Shown here one piece after another: positions 45,489 through 53,650 of a stretch of 64,000 nucleotides of DNA. Numbering within the stretch: the first letter of the stretch is position 1; every line of letters begins with the position of its first letter. The notes below the pieces were generated by a model. That model made no database searches, was not told the DNA's origin, and worked only from the letters and a program-made list of their open reading frames with translations. Source of the DNA: Nitriliruptor sp040882075 (GTDB lineage: Bacteria > Actinomycetota > Nitriliruptoria > Nitriliruptorales > Nitriliruptoraceae); NCBI RefSeq assembly GCF_040882075.1, contig NZ_JBBEBZ010000185.1:1-64000 (forward strand), written 5' to 3'. The position numbers were made by a program, and so were the translations under genes.

Positions 45489-47081
45489 GTGTCCGACGCG
45501 CCCCTCACGCCCGACGAGCGTGAGCTGCTCGGGCGGTACGTCACCGATCCAGATGGGGACGTGTTCGCCCTGACGGACCTGCCGGAGGTGGTCAAGGGCG
45601 CCCTGTTCGCGCGGTACTCGCGCTACGGCGGGTCGCTCAAGCGCCTGTTCCTCGACGAGTTCGCCGACGACCTCGCCACCGAGGATCCCGCCGCGCGTGC
45701 CGAAGCGCTCTACCAGCGCGTCTTCAGCGACTACGGCGACGACTCGGTCGCGCAGCTCGGCGGGGCCCACGTCGCGCTCGAGGAGGTCAGCAACCTGGTG
45801 ACCAAGCGCATCGAGTGGGGGCGGTTGGCCGCCTACCTCGAGCAGTCGACGCGGTACATCGCCTACGACGGGCAGGTCGACGGCCGCTACCGCTACCACC
45901 GTCCCGCGGAGGTGATGGACGGTCCGCACGCGGAGGCGTTCACGACCGAGCTCGACGCGATCTTCGCGACGTACGCCGAGCTGGTGCCGATCGTCCTCGA
46001 GTGGGTCCGCACCCGGTGGGTGCAGGACGAGGCGACCTCGGACTTCGTCTACCGCAACGCGACCAAGGCCAAGGCGCTCGACCTGCTGCGCGGCCTGCTG
46101 CCGGCGGCGACGACGTCCAACGTCGGCATGTTCGCGTCGGGACAGTCGTACGAGTCGCTGCTGTTGCACCTGAACGCCGACGATCTCGCCGAGTCCCACG
46201 AGCTGTCGGGGCGGCTGCTCAGCGAACTGCGGCGCGTCATCCCCTCGTTCCTGACCCGCGTCGACCGCCCGGACCGCGGTGGCGCCTGGTCCGATCACCT
46301 GCGCGGCACCCGGCACGCCACCCGTGACCTCGCCGATCGGTACGTGTCCGTCACCGATCAGCCGGCCGACCTCGTCACCCTCACCGACTGGTCGCCCCGC
46401 GACCCGGTGGACGCCGAGGTGGCCCTCGTCACCGCGGCGCTCTACCCCCACGTGCGCGTCTCCGAGCGGCAGCTCGCACGTGAGGTCCGGACCTGGAGCG
46501 CCAGCCGCCGCGCCGAGGTGCTCCGCGCCTACGTGGGGGAGCGCGCGAACCGCCGCCACCGCCCCGGTCGAGGGTTCGAGCGCGTCTGGTACCGCTTCGA
46601 CGTCCTCGGCGACTACGGCGGGTTCCGCGACCTGCAGCGTCACCGCATGCTGACGATCGAGTGGCAGGACCTGACGACCCGCCACGGGTACGAGACGCCG
46701 CCGGAGCTCGAGGAGGCCGGCGTCGCCGACCGCTGGCGTGCAGCGCTCGGTCGATCCGAAGCGCTCTACGAGCGGCTGCTGCCGGACCACCCGGTCGCCG
46801 CGCAGTACGCGGTCTGCTTCGCCTACCGCGTCCGGTACGCGATGCAGCTCAACGCCCGCGCCGCGATGCAGATGCTGGAGCTGCGTTCGACCCCGCAGGG
46901 CCACCCGCAGTACCGCAAGGTCGTCCAGGAGATGCACCGGCTCATCGGCGATCGCGCCGGCCACCGTGCCGTCGCCGACGCGATGGTCCACGTCGACCAC
47001 GGCACGGGCGAGCTCGAACGGCTCGAATCCGAGCGTGCCGCTGAAGCCCGGCGCACCGCCCGTGGCGCGGGCGGCTCGTGA
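45489..47081 (+). CDS. Double-length FAD-dependent thymidylate synthase (ThyX)-like protein
   Basis: 530 residues, about twice a normal ThyX, built of two ThyX-like halves. ThyX makes dTMP using FAD and methylene-tetrahydrofolate; its signature is RHRxxSxxExSxRY. In the first half (residues 110-123) the end of the signature survives (LEQSTRY) but RHR has become WGR. In the second half RHR survives (384-386, DLQRHRMLTIEW) but ExSxRY is lost. Other ThyX-like segments: ALDLLRGLLPAATTSNVGMF and AMQLNARAAMQMLELRSTPQ. Activity as a thymidylate synthase is plausible but not assured. GTG start; the following gene overlaps by 4 bases. Confidence 0.78.
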   Translation: MSDAPLTPDERELLGRYVTDPDGDVFALTDLPEVVKGALFARYSRYGGSLKRLFLDEFADDLATEDPAARAEALYQRVFSDYGDDSVAQLGGAHVALEEVSNLVTKRIEWGRLAAYLEQSTRYIAYDGQVDGRYRYHRPAEVMDGPHAEAFTTELDAIFATYAELVPIVLEWVRTRWVQDEATSDFVYRNATKAKALDLLRGLLPAATTSNVGMFASGQSYESLLLHLNADDLAESHELSGRLLSELRRVIPSFLTRVDRPDRGGAWSDHLRGTRHATRDLADRYVSVTDQPADLVTLTDWSPRDPVDAEVALVTAALYPHVRVSERQLAREVRTWSASRRAEVLRAYVGERANRRHRPGRGFERVWYRFDVLGDYGGFRDLQRHRMLTIEWQDLTTRHGYETPPELEEAGVADRWRAALGRSEALYERLLPDHPVAAQYAVCFAYRVRYAMQLNARAAMQMLELRSTPQGHPQYRKVVQEMHRLIGDRAGHRAVADAMVHVDHGTGELERLESERAAEARRTARGAGGS

Positions 47082-47452
47082 GCGGCGCCGGTGCTCGTGC
47101 GAGGAGCATCGTGCTGGGGCTCGCGCTCGGTATCGCACCCCTGTTGCTGCTCGACCTCGCGATCCAGCTGTCGCGCGTGGCCGAGTCTTCGACCGCCTGG
47201 TGGGCCATCGGTGCCTACGCCCTGATCGGCGGCATCGTCGCTGCGGCCATCGTGCACGCCCGGCGCGATCCGTTGATCCCCGCCGTCGCTGCCGCGGTGC
47301 TCTTCCTCGCCGTCGCACCTGCGCTCCCCGCTCCGTTGTCGTCGCTGCCGACCCTGCCGTTCATCGGCGAGGCGGCGGCGACGCAGCGTCCGGTCATCGT
47401 GGTGCTCGCGGCGGCGTGCGTCGTCGGCGCGGTCCGAGGACGAGGTAGCTGA
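47078..47452 (+). CDS. Small hydrophobic membrane protein, unknown
   Basis: 124 residues with three to four membrane segments (about 10-28, 40-58, 68-88, 102-118) and little else. GTG start overlapping the stop of the ThyX-like gene, so it is coexpressed with it. No family recognised. Confidence 0.6.
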   Translation: MSGAGARARSIVLGLALGIAPLLLLDLAIQLSRVAESSTAWWAIGAYALIGGIVAAAIVHARRDPLIPAVAAAVLFLAVAPALPAPLSSLPTLPFIGEAAATQRPVIVVLAAACVVGAVRGRGS

Positions 47453-47730
47453 CGCCGCGGCGCTCGCCGCGTGCCGGGGTTGCTCCGCGCGTTCGCGGAG
47501 CTGGCGCCGCCGGGTCCCCGACGCCGGCTCGAGGTCGGCACCGAGCGCATGCCGCCGGCGTGGATCGCCGACCGCGTGGATCGTCGACCGCGTGCCGCTC
47601 GCGACCCTGGCGGACCCAGCCAGCGCCAGCAGCTGACCCTCGCGGCGCTGGACCTCGCGACCGAGCTCGCGTTGGGCCGCCGGTTCCGTTCTCCGTGAGC
47701 ACGGCGGCGAGCGCCTCGGCTGCCGCCCTC

Positions 47731-47766
47731 GTGCAACTCCCTGGGCCGCAGCCCAGGGAGTTGCAC
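47731..47766. terminator. 16-bp perfect stem-loop, probable bidirectional terminator
   Basis: Stem GTGCAACTCCCTGGGC with its exact complement around a CGCA loop, in a convergent gap. No T-run. Shares the core CTGGGC-NNNN-GCCCAG with the next hairpin. Confidence 0.6.
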
Positions 47767-47811
47767 CACTGCGCCGGCAGGAGCTGTCGTCGGCCGTCTC
47801 CGCCGCAACGT

Positions 47812-47829
47812 CCTGGGCTGGAGCCCAGG
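47812..47829. terminator. Second hairpin with the same CTGGGC core
   Basis: Stem CCTGGGC / GCCCAGG around TGGA, 45 bases after the larger hairpin and 20 bases past the end of the minus-strand gene. Confidence 0.5.
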
Positions 47830-47848
47830 TTCCGGCACGGTCGCCGGG

Positions 47849-48607
47849 TCAGCTCGCCGTGAACTCCACGCGGTCGGTGACCAACGGCGTCATCGGGACC
47901 CCGTCCCCCCGCCGGTACTCGACGGCGATGACCCGCTCGCCGGGCTCGACCTCGACCGGGAAGGTGACCTCGGTGCAGGGTGCGTCGACGGTGCAGTCCT
48001 CGACGAACTCCGGCGTCAGCACCTGACCGTCGATGGCGACGGCGAGCTGGCCCGCCTCCTCGGGGTCGGTGGGCACCTGGTCGGGGGCGAGCAGCTCGCT
48101 CTGGACCGACCCACCGGTGATGGTCACCGTCACCGTCAGCTCACCCGCAGGGACGTCCCCGCTATCGGCCGGGGCGGTGATCGCCACCTCGATGTCGTCG
48201 GCGATCGGCAGGAAGTCCGGCGGCGGGTGCCAGGCGAGCGTGATCGGTTGGTGCAGCGCGACGGCCGCGATGATGGCGATGGCCGCCACCCCGTAGGTGA
48301 ACGGCGACCTCGGCGACAGATCGAACGGCGTCAGCGCCGCGGCCAGGATGGCCAGCAGCGCGACGACGCCGGCCGGGAACGCCCAGCCCACCCAGTCGGA
48401 GAGGAACTCCGACGCGAGCGGTGCGAGCGACGACACGATGGCGACGCCGGCGAGCGGCAGGACGAGGTCGTCGGCCTGGTCGAGCCGGACGCGGCCGAGC
48501 ACCGCGAGCACCGCCACGACGACGAGGCCGAGCGAGAGCACGACCAGCAGGGCCTGCCAGGTCGCCCCCTCGCCGGCGTGGGCGAGGATCAACGTCGAGC
48601 CCGTCAC
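47849..48607 (-). CDS. Membrane protein with C-terminal extracellular domain, unknown
   Basis: 252 residues. Four to five membrane segments (residues 1-130) are followed by a soluble beta-rich part from about 140 containing two cysteines (VEDCTVDAPCTEVTF) and segments such as ELTVTVTITGG, suggesting an Ig-like or PKD-like fold outside the membrane. GTG start overlaps the stop of the upstream Dabb gene. No family recognised. Confidence 0.6.
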   Translation of the reverse strand: MTGSTLILAHAGEGATWQALLVVLSLGLVVVAVLAVLGRVRLDQADDLVLPLAGVAIVSSLAPLASEFLSDWVGWAFPAGVVALLAILAAALTPFDLSPRSPFTYGVAAIAIIAAVALHQPITLAWHPPPDFLPIADDIEVAITAPADSGDVPAGELTVTVTITGGSVQSELLAPDQVPTDPEEAGQLAVAIDGQVLTPEFVEDCTVDAPCTEVTFPVEVEPGERVIAVEYRRGDGVPMTPLVTDRVEFTAS

Positions 48608-48903
48608 GACAGCAGCCCCGGGTCGTCGTCGGAACGGATGTCGACCGCGACCCGCGGGACGTCGAGCTCGCGGATCCGCTGCACGACCGGCTGGTGGCCG
48701 GGGTGGTCGCGGTAGGCCGCGAGGGCGGCTTCGTCCGCCAGCCCGACGAGCAGGCCGGTGATGGCCGGATCCTGGACATCGCGTCCCGTCCGCAGGAACG
48801 CGACGACGTCGAGGTCGGCCAGCCCTGAGAGCATCTGCTCGAGATCGGCGCGGACCGGCTCCTCGAGTCCACCGAGGTCGAAGCGGACGACGTGCCAGAT
48901 CAC
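48604..48903 (-). CDS. Dabb (stress-responsive alpha/beta barrel) domain protein
   Basis: 99 residues from the GTG at 48903 (GAGGAG upstream): IWHVVRFDLGG at the start, DVVAFLRTGRDV in the middle, and LADEAALAAYRDHPGHQPVV toward the end, the Dabb/ferredoxin-like pattern. Family members are small dimeric proteins of varied role. Translationally coupled to the downstream membrane protein. Confidence 0.72.
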   Translation of the reverse strand: MIWHVVRFDLGGLEEPVRADLEQMLSGLADLDVVAFLRTGRDVQDPAITGLLVGLADEAALAAYRDHPGHQPVVQRIRELDVPRVAVDIRSDDDPGLLS

Positions 48904-48993
48904 GGGAGCTCCTCGTCTCGCGGGGCCGTGGGCGACGGGTGCGGTGCCCAGGTACCGGCGGAACGACCACCGGTGGGTCACGGGGTCTGCCGT

Positions 48994-48999
48994 TAGGAT
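48994..48999 (+). promoter_or_regulatory. Candidate -10 box for dapA-rnj
   Basis: TAGGAT in the divergent region between the Dabb gene and dapA, 90 bases before the dapA GTG. Confidence 0.35.
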
Positions 49000-49088
49000 A
49001 GGCCCGTTCGGCCGCCCGCCTGCGCCGTCCTCCCGCGCCGCGTCCCACCGCACCCAGTCGCGTCCCACCCCGTCAGCCGAGGTGACCC

Positions 49089-50033
49089 GTGTCCCTGCCC
49101 GTCAGCAGCCCGAGCCCCGCCATCGGTCGGGTCGTCACGGCGATGATCACCCCGTTCACCGCCGACGGGGCGCTCGACCTCGACGGTGCCCAGACCGTCG
49201 CCGACCACCTCGTCACCTCCGGCACCGACACCGTGCTGGTGCACGGCACCACGGGCGAGTCGCCGACGCTGCTCGGCGACGAGCAGTGGGACCTGCTCCG
49301 GGTCGTCCTCGAGGCCGTCGACGGCCGTGCGACGGTGATGATGGGCAGCGGCTCGAACGCGACCGCGACCGCCATCCGGTCCACGGAACGCGCGACCGAG
49401 ATGGGCGCCCACAGCCTGCTCGTGGTCACCCCCTACTACAACCGCCCCGACCAGCGTGGGCTCGTGGAGCACTTCCGCACCGTCGCCGGCGTGACCGACC
49501 TGCCGATCGTGCTCTACGACATCGCCACCCGCACGGGCCGCGCCATCGAGGTGCCGACCCTCGCTGCGCTCGCCGAGGTCGAGAACATCGTCGGGGTCAA
49601 GGATGCCTCCGGGGACGGCGCCAAGCCCGGTGACGTGCTGAACGCCACGGCTGGTGCCCCCGGCGGCTTCGGGGTCTGGTCCGGCGCGGACGAGCTCAAC
49701 CTCGCCATCCTGGCCACGGGCGGTGTCGGGATCATCTCGGTCGCCGCGCACCTGGTCGGCCGCGAGCTGGCCGAGATGGTCGACGTGTTCGCCACCGACC
49801 CCGGCCGTGCGCAGCAGCTCCACCTCGCCTGCCTCCCGCTCCACCGTGCGCTGTTCAACCAACCCTCGCCGGCTCCGCTCAAGGGCGCGATGAACGCGCT
49901 CGGTCTGCCCGCCGGCCCCGTCCGCCTCCCGCTCGTCGAGGCCTCACCCGAGGCCACGCGTGCGGTCACCGACGCCCTCGACGCGGTGCGCACCTCGCTC
50001 GCCGCCACCTCTTCCTCCCAAGGCTCGTCCTGA
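49089..50033 (+). CDS. dapA: 4-hydroxy-tetrahydrodipicolinate synthase
   Basis: Condenses pyruvate with aspartate semialdehyde at the start of the lysine/DAP branch. 314 residues. Motifs: VHGTTGESPTL, VVTPYYNRPDQRGLVEHF and Schiff-base lysine in NIVGVKDASGD. The usual YNxPxRT segment reads YDIATRTG. GTG start. The stop overlaps the rnj ATG by 1 base (TGATG). Confidence 0.95.
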   Translation: MSLPVSSPSPAIGRVVTAMITPFTADGALDLDGAQTVADHLVTSGTDTVLVHGTTGESPTLLGDEQWDLLRVVLEAVDGRATVMMGSGSNATATAIRSTERATEMGAHSLLVVTPYYNRPDQRGLVEHFRTVAGVTDLPIVLYDIATRTGRAIEVPTLAALAEVENIVGVKDASGDGAKPGDVLNATAGAPGGFGVWSGADELNLAILATGGVGIISVAAHLVGRELAEMVDVFATDPGRAQQLHLACLPLHRALFNQPSPAPLKGAMNALGLPAGPVRLPLVEASPEATRAVTDALDAVRTSLAATSSSQGSS

Positions 50034-51712
50034 TGTCCAAGTCCCCACCTGTCCGCGTCAGCTTCCTCGGCGGTCTCGGCGAGATCGGCCGCAACATGGC
50101 CACCATCGAGATCGACGGCGAGATCGCGGTCGTCGACTGCGGGGTCCTGTTCCCCGACGCTGAACACCTCGGGGTCGACCTGATCCTGCCCGACTGGGGG
50201 TGGATCAAGCCGCGTGCCGGTGACGTGCGCGCCGTCTTCCTCACCCACGGTCACCTCGACCACATCGGCGCGCTGCCGTACCTGCTGCGCGACCTGCAGG
50301 AGGACGCGGACGCCGACATCCCGGTCGTCTTCGGTACCCGCCTGACCATCGCGTTCGTGCAGGCCGTCCTCGAGGAGTGGCCCGACCTCGTTCGGCCCGA
50401 GTTCGTCGAGGTCGAGCCCGGCGAGACCGTCGAGGAGGGCCCGTTCAACGCCGAGGTGGTGCAGGTCAGCCACTCCATCCCCGATGGGTGCGCCTACGCG
50501 TTCCGGACCCCGCACGGGATGATCGTCCACACCGGCGACTTCAAGCTCGACCAGACGCCGATCGACGGCCGGCCGACCGACCTCGCCCACTTCGCGCGGC
50601 TCGGCGACGAGGGCATCGATCTGCTGCTCGCCGACTCCACCAACGCCGACCGTCCGGGGCACGTGCCGACCGAACGCACCGTCGGCCGGGTCCTGCGCGA
50701 GGAGATCCAGAAGGCCACCGGGCTGGTCGTGGTTGCCTCGTTCGCCAGCCACGTGCACCGCATCCAGCAGGTGCTCGATGCGGCCCGTTCGGTCGGCCGC
50801 AAACCCGTCTTCGTCGGTCGTTCGATGGTCCGCAACATGGCGATCGCCGCCGAGCTCGGCTACCTCGAGGGCGACCTCTCCGATCTCGTCGAACTGCACG
50901 ACGTCGACCGCCACGACCGGTCCGAACTGATCGTCATCTCGACCGGGTCGCAGGGCGAACCGTTCAGCGCCCTGTCGCTGCTGGCCTCCGGTGAGCACCG
51001 GCGCCTCGAGGTGGGGGAGGGCGACACCGTCATCCTGGCCAGCTCGCTCATCCCCGGCAACGAGCAGGCCGTCTTCCGCAACATCAACGGCCTCTACCGA
51101 CGCGGCGCCCGGGTCATCCACAGCGGGACCGCACCGGTCCACGTGTCGGGCCACGCGTCGCGCGACGAGCTGATCCTGTTCCACAACATCGTCGAACCGG
51201 AGTACTTCGTCCCCGTGCACGGCGAGCACCGCCACATGTCCGCGCACCGGGACATCGCTGAGCTCACCGGTTGCCTGCCCGAGCACATCACCGTGTGCGA
51301 GGACGGCGACAGCATCCTGCTCGAGGACGGCAAGGTGCGCCGCACCGACGCCTACCCGACCAGCCACGTGTACATCGACGGGCTGCTCCCCGACGTCGGC
51401 CCCGCCGTGCTGCGGGACCGTCGTCGCATCGGTGAGGACGGCATCTGCTTCTGCGTGGTCACCATCGACCCGCACGACGGGCTCGTCGGTGAACCGGTCG
51501 TCACCCAGAAGGGCGTGGTCTTCGCCGACGATGCCGACGACCTCCTCGAAGCGGCCAAGAAAGCGGTCGAGACCGAGCTCGCGGGGGTCGCCAAAGCCAA
51601 GTTCGACGACCCGCAGGCGATCTCGCGCCACGTCACCCAGGCGCTCGGGCGGCACTGGAAGACGACGACCGGCCGCCGGCCGTTCATCCTGCCCGTGGTC
51701 GTCGACCTGTAG
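50033..51712 (+). CDS. rnj: Ribonuclease J
   Basis: Metallo-beta-lactamase/beta-CASP ribonuclease with 5'-3' exo- and endonuclease activity in mRNA decay and rRNA maturation. 559 residues. N-terminal FLGGLGEIGRNM, zinc motif THGHLDHIGALPY (His72, His74, Asp76, His77), ADSTNADRPG, ISTGSQGEP and the C-terminal HVSGHASRDEL. Follows dapA, the standard actinobacterial order. Confidence 0.96.
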   Translation: MSKSPPVRVSFLGGLGEIGRNMATIEIDGEIAVVDCGVLFPDAEHLGVDLILPDWGWIKPRAGDVRAVFLTHGHLDHIGALPYLLRDLQEDADADIPVVFGTRLTIAFVQAVLEEWPDLVRPEFVEVEPGETVEEGPFNAEVVQVSHSIPDGCAYAFRTPHGMIVHTGDFKLDQTPIDGRPTDLAHFARLGDEGIDLLLADSTNADRPGHVPTERTVGRVLREEIQKATGLVVVASFASHVHRIQQVLDAARSVGRKPVFVGRSMVRNMAIAAELGYLEGDLSDLVELHDVDRHDRSELIVISTGSQGEPFSALSLLASGEHRRLEVGEGDTVILASSLIPGNEQAVFRNINGLYRRGARVIHSGTAPVHVSGHASRDELILFHNIVEPEYFVPVHGEHRHMSAHRDIAELTGCLPEHITVCEDGDSILLEDGKVRRTDAYPTSHVYIDGLLPDVGPAVLRDRRRIGEDGICFCVVTIDPHDGLVGEPVVTQKGVVFADDADDLLEAAKKAVETELAGVAKAKFDDPQAISRHVTQALGRHWKTTTGRRPFILPVVVDL

Positions 51713-51722
51713 GAGGCGGGTC

Positions 51723-52250
51723 TCACGTGGCTCCCGTCGGTGCGGAGCGGTCGCGATCCGCTGCTCGCACGGGGTGACCGGTCCGGTCGAACCGGCTGAT
51801 CAGACCGGTCGCGACGACGGCGAGCCAGACCGCGGCCACGACGATGGTCACCACGTGCTCGGTGAGCGTGAAGCCCCCGGCGTACATCGTGACGCCCACG
51901 GCGGTCAACGCGAGGGTCGCGCCGACCGGTGCGGGCCACCACAGCCGTCGGATGGCAGCGACCGCGGCGATGGCGGGGAGCCAGTAGGCCGCCTGCCCCA
52001 CGGGGTCACCGAGGTCCTGCACGCGTGCCGCCGGTCCGTCGAGCACGGCGATCGTCGCGACCGCGTCCGGGGCGAACATCGCCGTGCAGTGGAAAGCGAG
52101 CAGCGCGATCGAGATCCCCGCGAGCCATGCGTCGGTGGCCGACAGCGGTCGCGCTTTGTCGCCGAACAGTGGTCGGCGCAACAGCAGCCGTGCGACGAGC
52201 AGCACGGCGATGACCGCACCGAGCCCGGCGAACCAGGGTCCTCGCGACAC
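51723..52250 (-). CDS. Four-segment membrane protein, unknown
   Basis: 175 residues with four membrane segments (about 5-22, 45-65, 88-108, 112-145) and a hydrophilic, charged C-terminus. GTG start. Lies in the minus-strand envelope cluster with cupredoxin, sortase and CHRD genes, and is convergent with rnj (10 bases). No family recognised. Confidence 0.6.
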   Translation of the reverse strand: MSRGPWFAGLGAVIAVLLVARLLLRRPLFGDKARPLSATDAWLAGISIALLAFHCTAMFAPDAVATIAVLDGPAARVQDLGDPVGQAAYWLPAIAAVAAIRRLWWPAPVGATLALTAVGVTMYAGGFTLTEHVVTIVVAAVWLAVVATGLISRFDRTGHPVRAADRDRSAPTGAT

Positions 52251-52268
52251 GCTGACCTCCGTTCATCG

Positions 52269-52307
52269 CCGGGCGTACCGTCCGGGCGTACCGTCCGGGC
52301 GTACCGC
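52269..52307 (+). repeat. Three tandem 13-bp repeats upstream of the membrane gene
   Basis: CCGGGCGTACCGT three times in a row, the last copy with one change. It sits 19 bases upstream of the minus-strand start at 52250 and after the cupredoxin stop, so it may be an operator or slippage product. Confidence 0.8.
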
Positions 52308-52328
52308 TGGGCGGCGCCTGACCCGGGT

Positions 52329-52802
52329 TCAGGAGACCGTGATCGTGCCACGCATCGAGCCGTGGAAGTCGCACACGTAGGGGTGGGTGCCCGGCTCGTC
52401 GAAGGTGACCTCGAAGGTGTCGCCGGCCGCCATCGTGCCGGATCCGAACGAGTCGTCGTCCGCCGTCACCGTGTGCGAGATGCGACCTTCGTGCACCCAG
52501 GTCACGGTCTCGCCGGCGGCGACCGTCACATCGCTGGGGGAGAAGACGAAGCCGTCGTCATCGAGCAGTGCGACCTGGGTACCTGAGGACGCGGGCTCGT
52601 CGACGTCGGCCGGCGCGTCGGCCGCTTCCTCCGCAGGGTCCTCATCCGGCGCCTCGCTCTCGGGCGCGGTGACCTCGGGTTGCGTCGCTGCGTCGGGGTC
52701 CGCGAGTGGCTCGTCCCCTGCGCCGCAGGCCGCGAGCACCAGAGCGCACGCTGAGGCGGCGGCGAGCGAGGCGGTCCTGCGGGCGCGGGGTGTGATCGTC
52801 AC
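52329..52802 (-). CDS. Cupredoxin-domain lipoprotein
   Basis: 157 residues. Lipobox LAAC at Cys26 after a twin-Arg-containing signal peptide, an acidic linker of about 45 residues, then a plastocyanin/azurin-like domain. Copper ligands are visible as His110 (GRISHTVT), Cys144, His147 and Met150 (YVCDFHGSM), the type 1 set. Probably an extracytoplasmic electron-transfer or copper-binding lipoprotein. GTG start. Confidence 0.85.
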   Translation of the reverse strand: MTITPRARRTASLAAASACALVLAACGAGDEPLADPDAATQPEVTAPESEAPDEDPAEEAADAPADVDEPASSGTQVALLDDDGFVFSPSDVTVAAGETVTWVHEGRISHTVTADDDSFGSGTMAAGDTFEVTFDEPGTHPYVCDFHGSMRGTITVS

Positions 52803-52835
52803 GGTCGTGCTCCTCGAGGGTGATCGGGCGGCTGG

Positions 52836-53567
52836 TCAATCGACCCGCTCGGCGAAGACGATGGTGTTGTCGCGGTAGCTGCGCTCGCCCTGGTCGAACT
52901 CACCCGAACAGGTGATCAGGCGCAGTTCGGGACCGGGGGTGCCGCTGTAGACCGCTTCGGTGGGGAAGTCGTCCTTGGGGTGCTGCTCGAGCTCACGGAC
53001 CACGAAGGTGACGATGTCGCCGTCCTCGCCGTGGACCTCGATCTCGTCACCGGCGCTGAGCTCGTTCAGCCGGAAGAAGACGGCCGGGCCGGTGGTCGAG
53101 TCGACGTGACCGGCGATGACCGCGGGACCGACGCGTCCGGGCTTCGGCCCCCGGTCGAACCATCCGGTCTGGGCGAAGTCGTTCGGGACCTCCATCGTGC
53201 CGTCGTCCTGGAGACCGAGATCGATCACGTCGGCGTCGACGCCGATGGCGGGGATGACGAGGCGTTCGGGGTCGATGCCGTTCGGGTGGTCGGGCATCGT
53301 GTGGTCGCTGTGGTCGCTGTGGTCGCCCGCCGTGTCGTGGTCGTGGGCGCTGGCGAGGACGTCGGGGTCCATGGACAGCATCTGGTCGATGGTCGCCTGC
53401 GTGGTGCTGCCCGGTTCGCTGCGATCCTGGCTGGCTGCGTCCTCGGCGGAGGCGGTCTCGACGGGAGCTGCTGCCGTGCTGGCGGTGTCGTCCGCGGGGC
53501 CGGTGGCACAGGAAGCCGTGAACGCGACGAGGGCGATCAGGACCAGGAGCGGTCGTAGGCGTCGCAC
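52836..53567 (-). CDS. Class F-type sortase, lipoprotein form
   Basis: 243 residues from the GTG at 53567 (GAAGGAG upstream). Signal with lipobox TASC (Cys20), a linker with a His/Asp-rich run (AHDHDTAGDHSDHSDH near 74-89), then the sortase domain (101-243). Catalytic His154 (IAGHVDS), Cys220 (LITCSG) and Arg232 (YRDNTIVF) are all present. Sortases join surface proteins to cell wall or pili. Sequence pattern best fits class F/E. The neighbouring CHRD protein has a C-terminal hydrophobic-plus-basic end and is a candidate substrate. Confidence 0.87.
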   Translation of the reverse strand: MRRLRPLLVLIALVAFTASCATGPADDTASTAAAPVETASAEDAASQDRSEPGSTTQATIDQMLSMDPDVLASAHDHDTAGDHSDHSDHTMPDHPNGIDPERLVIPAIGVDADVIDLGLQDDGTMEVPNDFAQTGWFDRGPKPGRVGPAVIAGHVDSTTGPAVFFRLNELSAGDEIEVHGEDGDIVTFVVRELEQHPKDDFPTEAVYSGTPGPELRLITCSGEFDQGERSYRDNTIVFAERVD

Positions 53568-53610
53568 GGAGACGCTCCTTCGGAGGCTGGGCGGAGACGG
53601 TCGGTGACCG

Positions 53611-53644
53611 CGGTGCGGGACGCTCCGAAGAGCGCCCCGCACCG
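53611..53644 (-). terminator. Hairpin after the CHRD gene
   Basis: 9-bp stem CGGTGCGGG / CCCGCACCG with an inner CGCT/AGCG, between the CHRD stop and the sortase start on the minus strand. Could reduce read-through into the sortase gene. Confidence 0.5.
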
Positions 53645-53650
53645 GCGGTG

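Larger units (their letters stand above)
47453..47848. other. 396-base intergenic stretch between convergent genes
   Basis: An open frame at 47471-47698 has no recognisable family, no clear ribosome binding site and low-complexity composition, so I do not call it. The stretch holds the two related hairpins annotated at 47731-47766 and 47812-47829. Confidence 0.5.

Noticed and set aside
47471..47698. Possible 75-residue gene after the small membrane protein
   Set aside because: No family, no ribosome binding site, Arg/Pro-rich composition typical of random frames.
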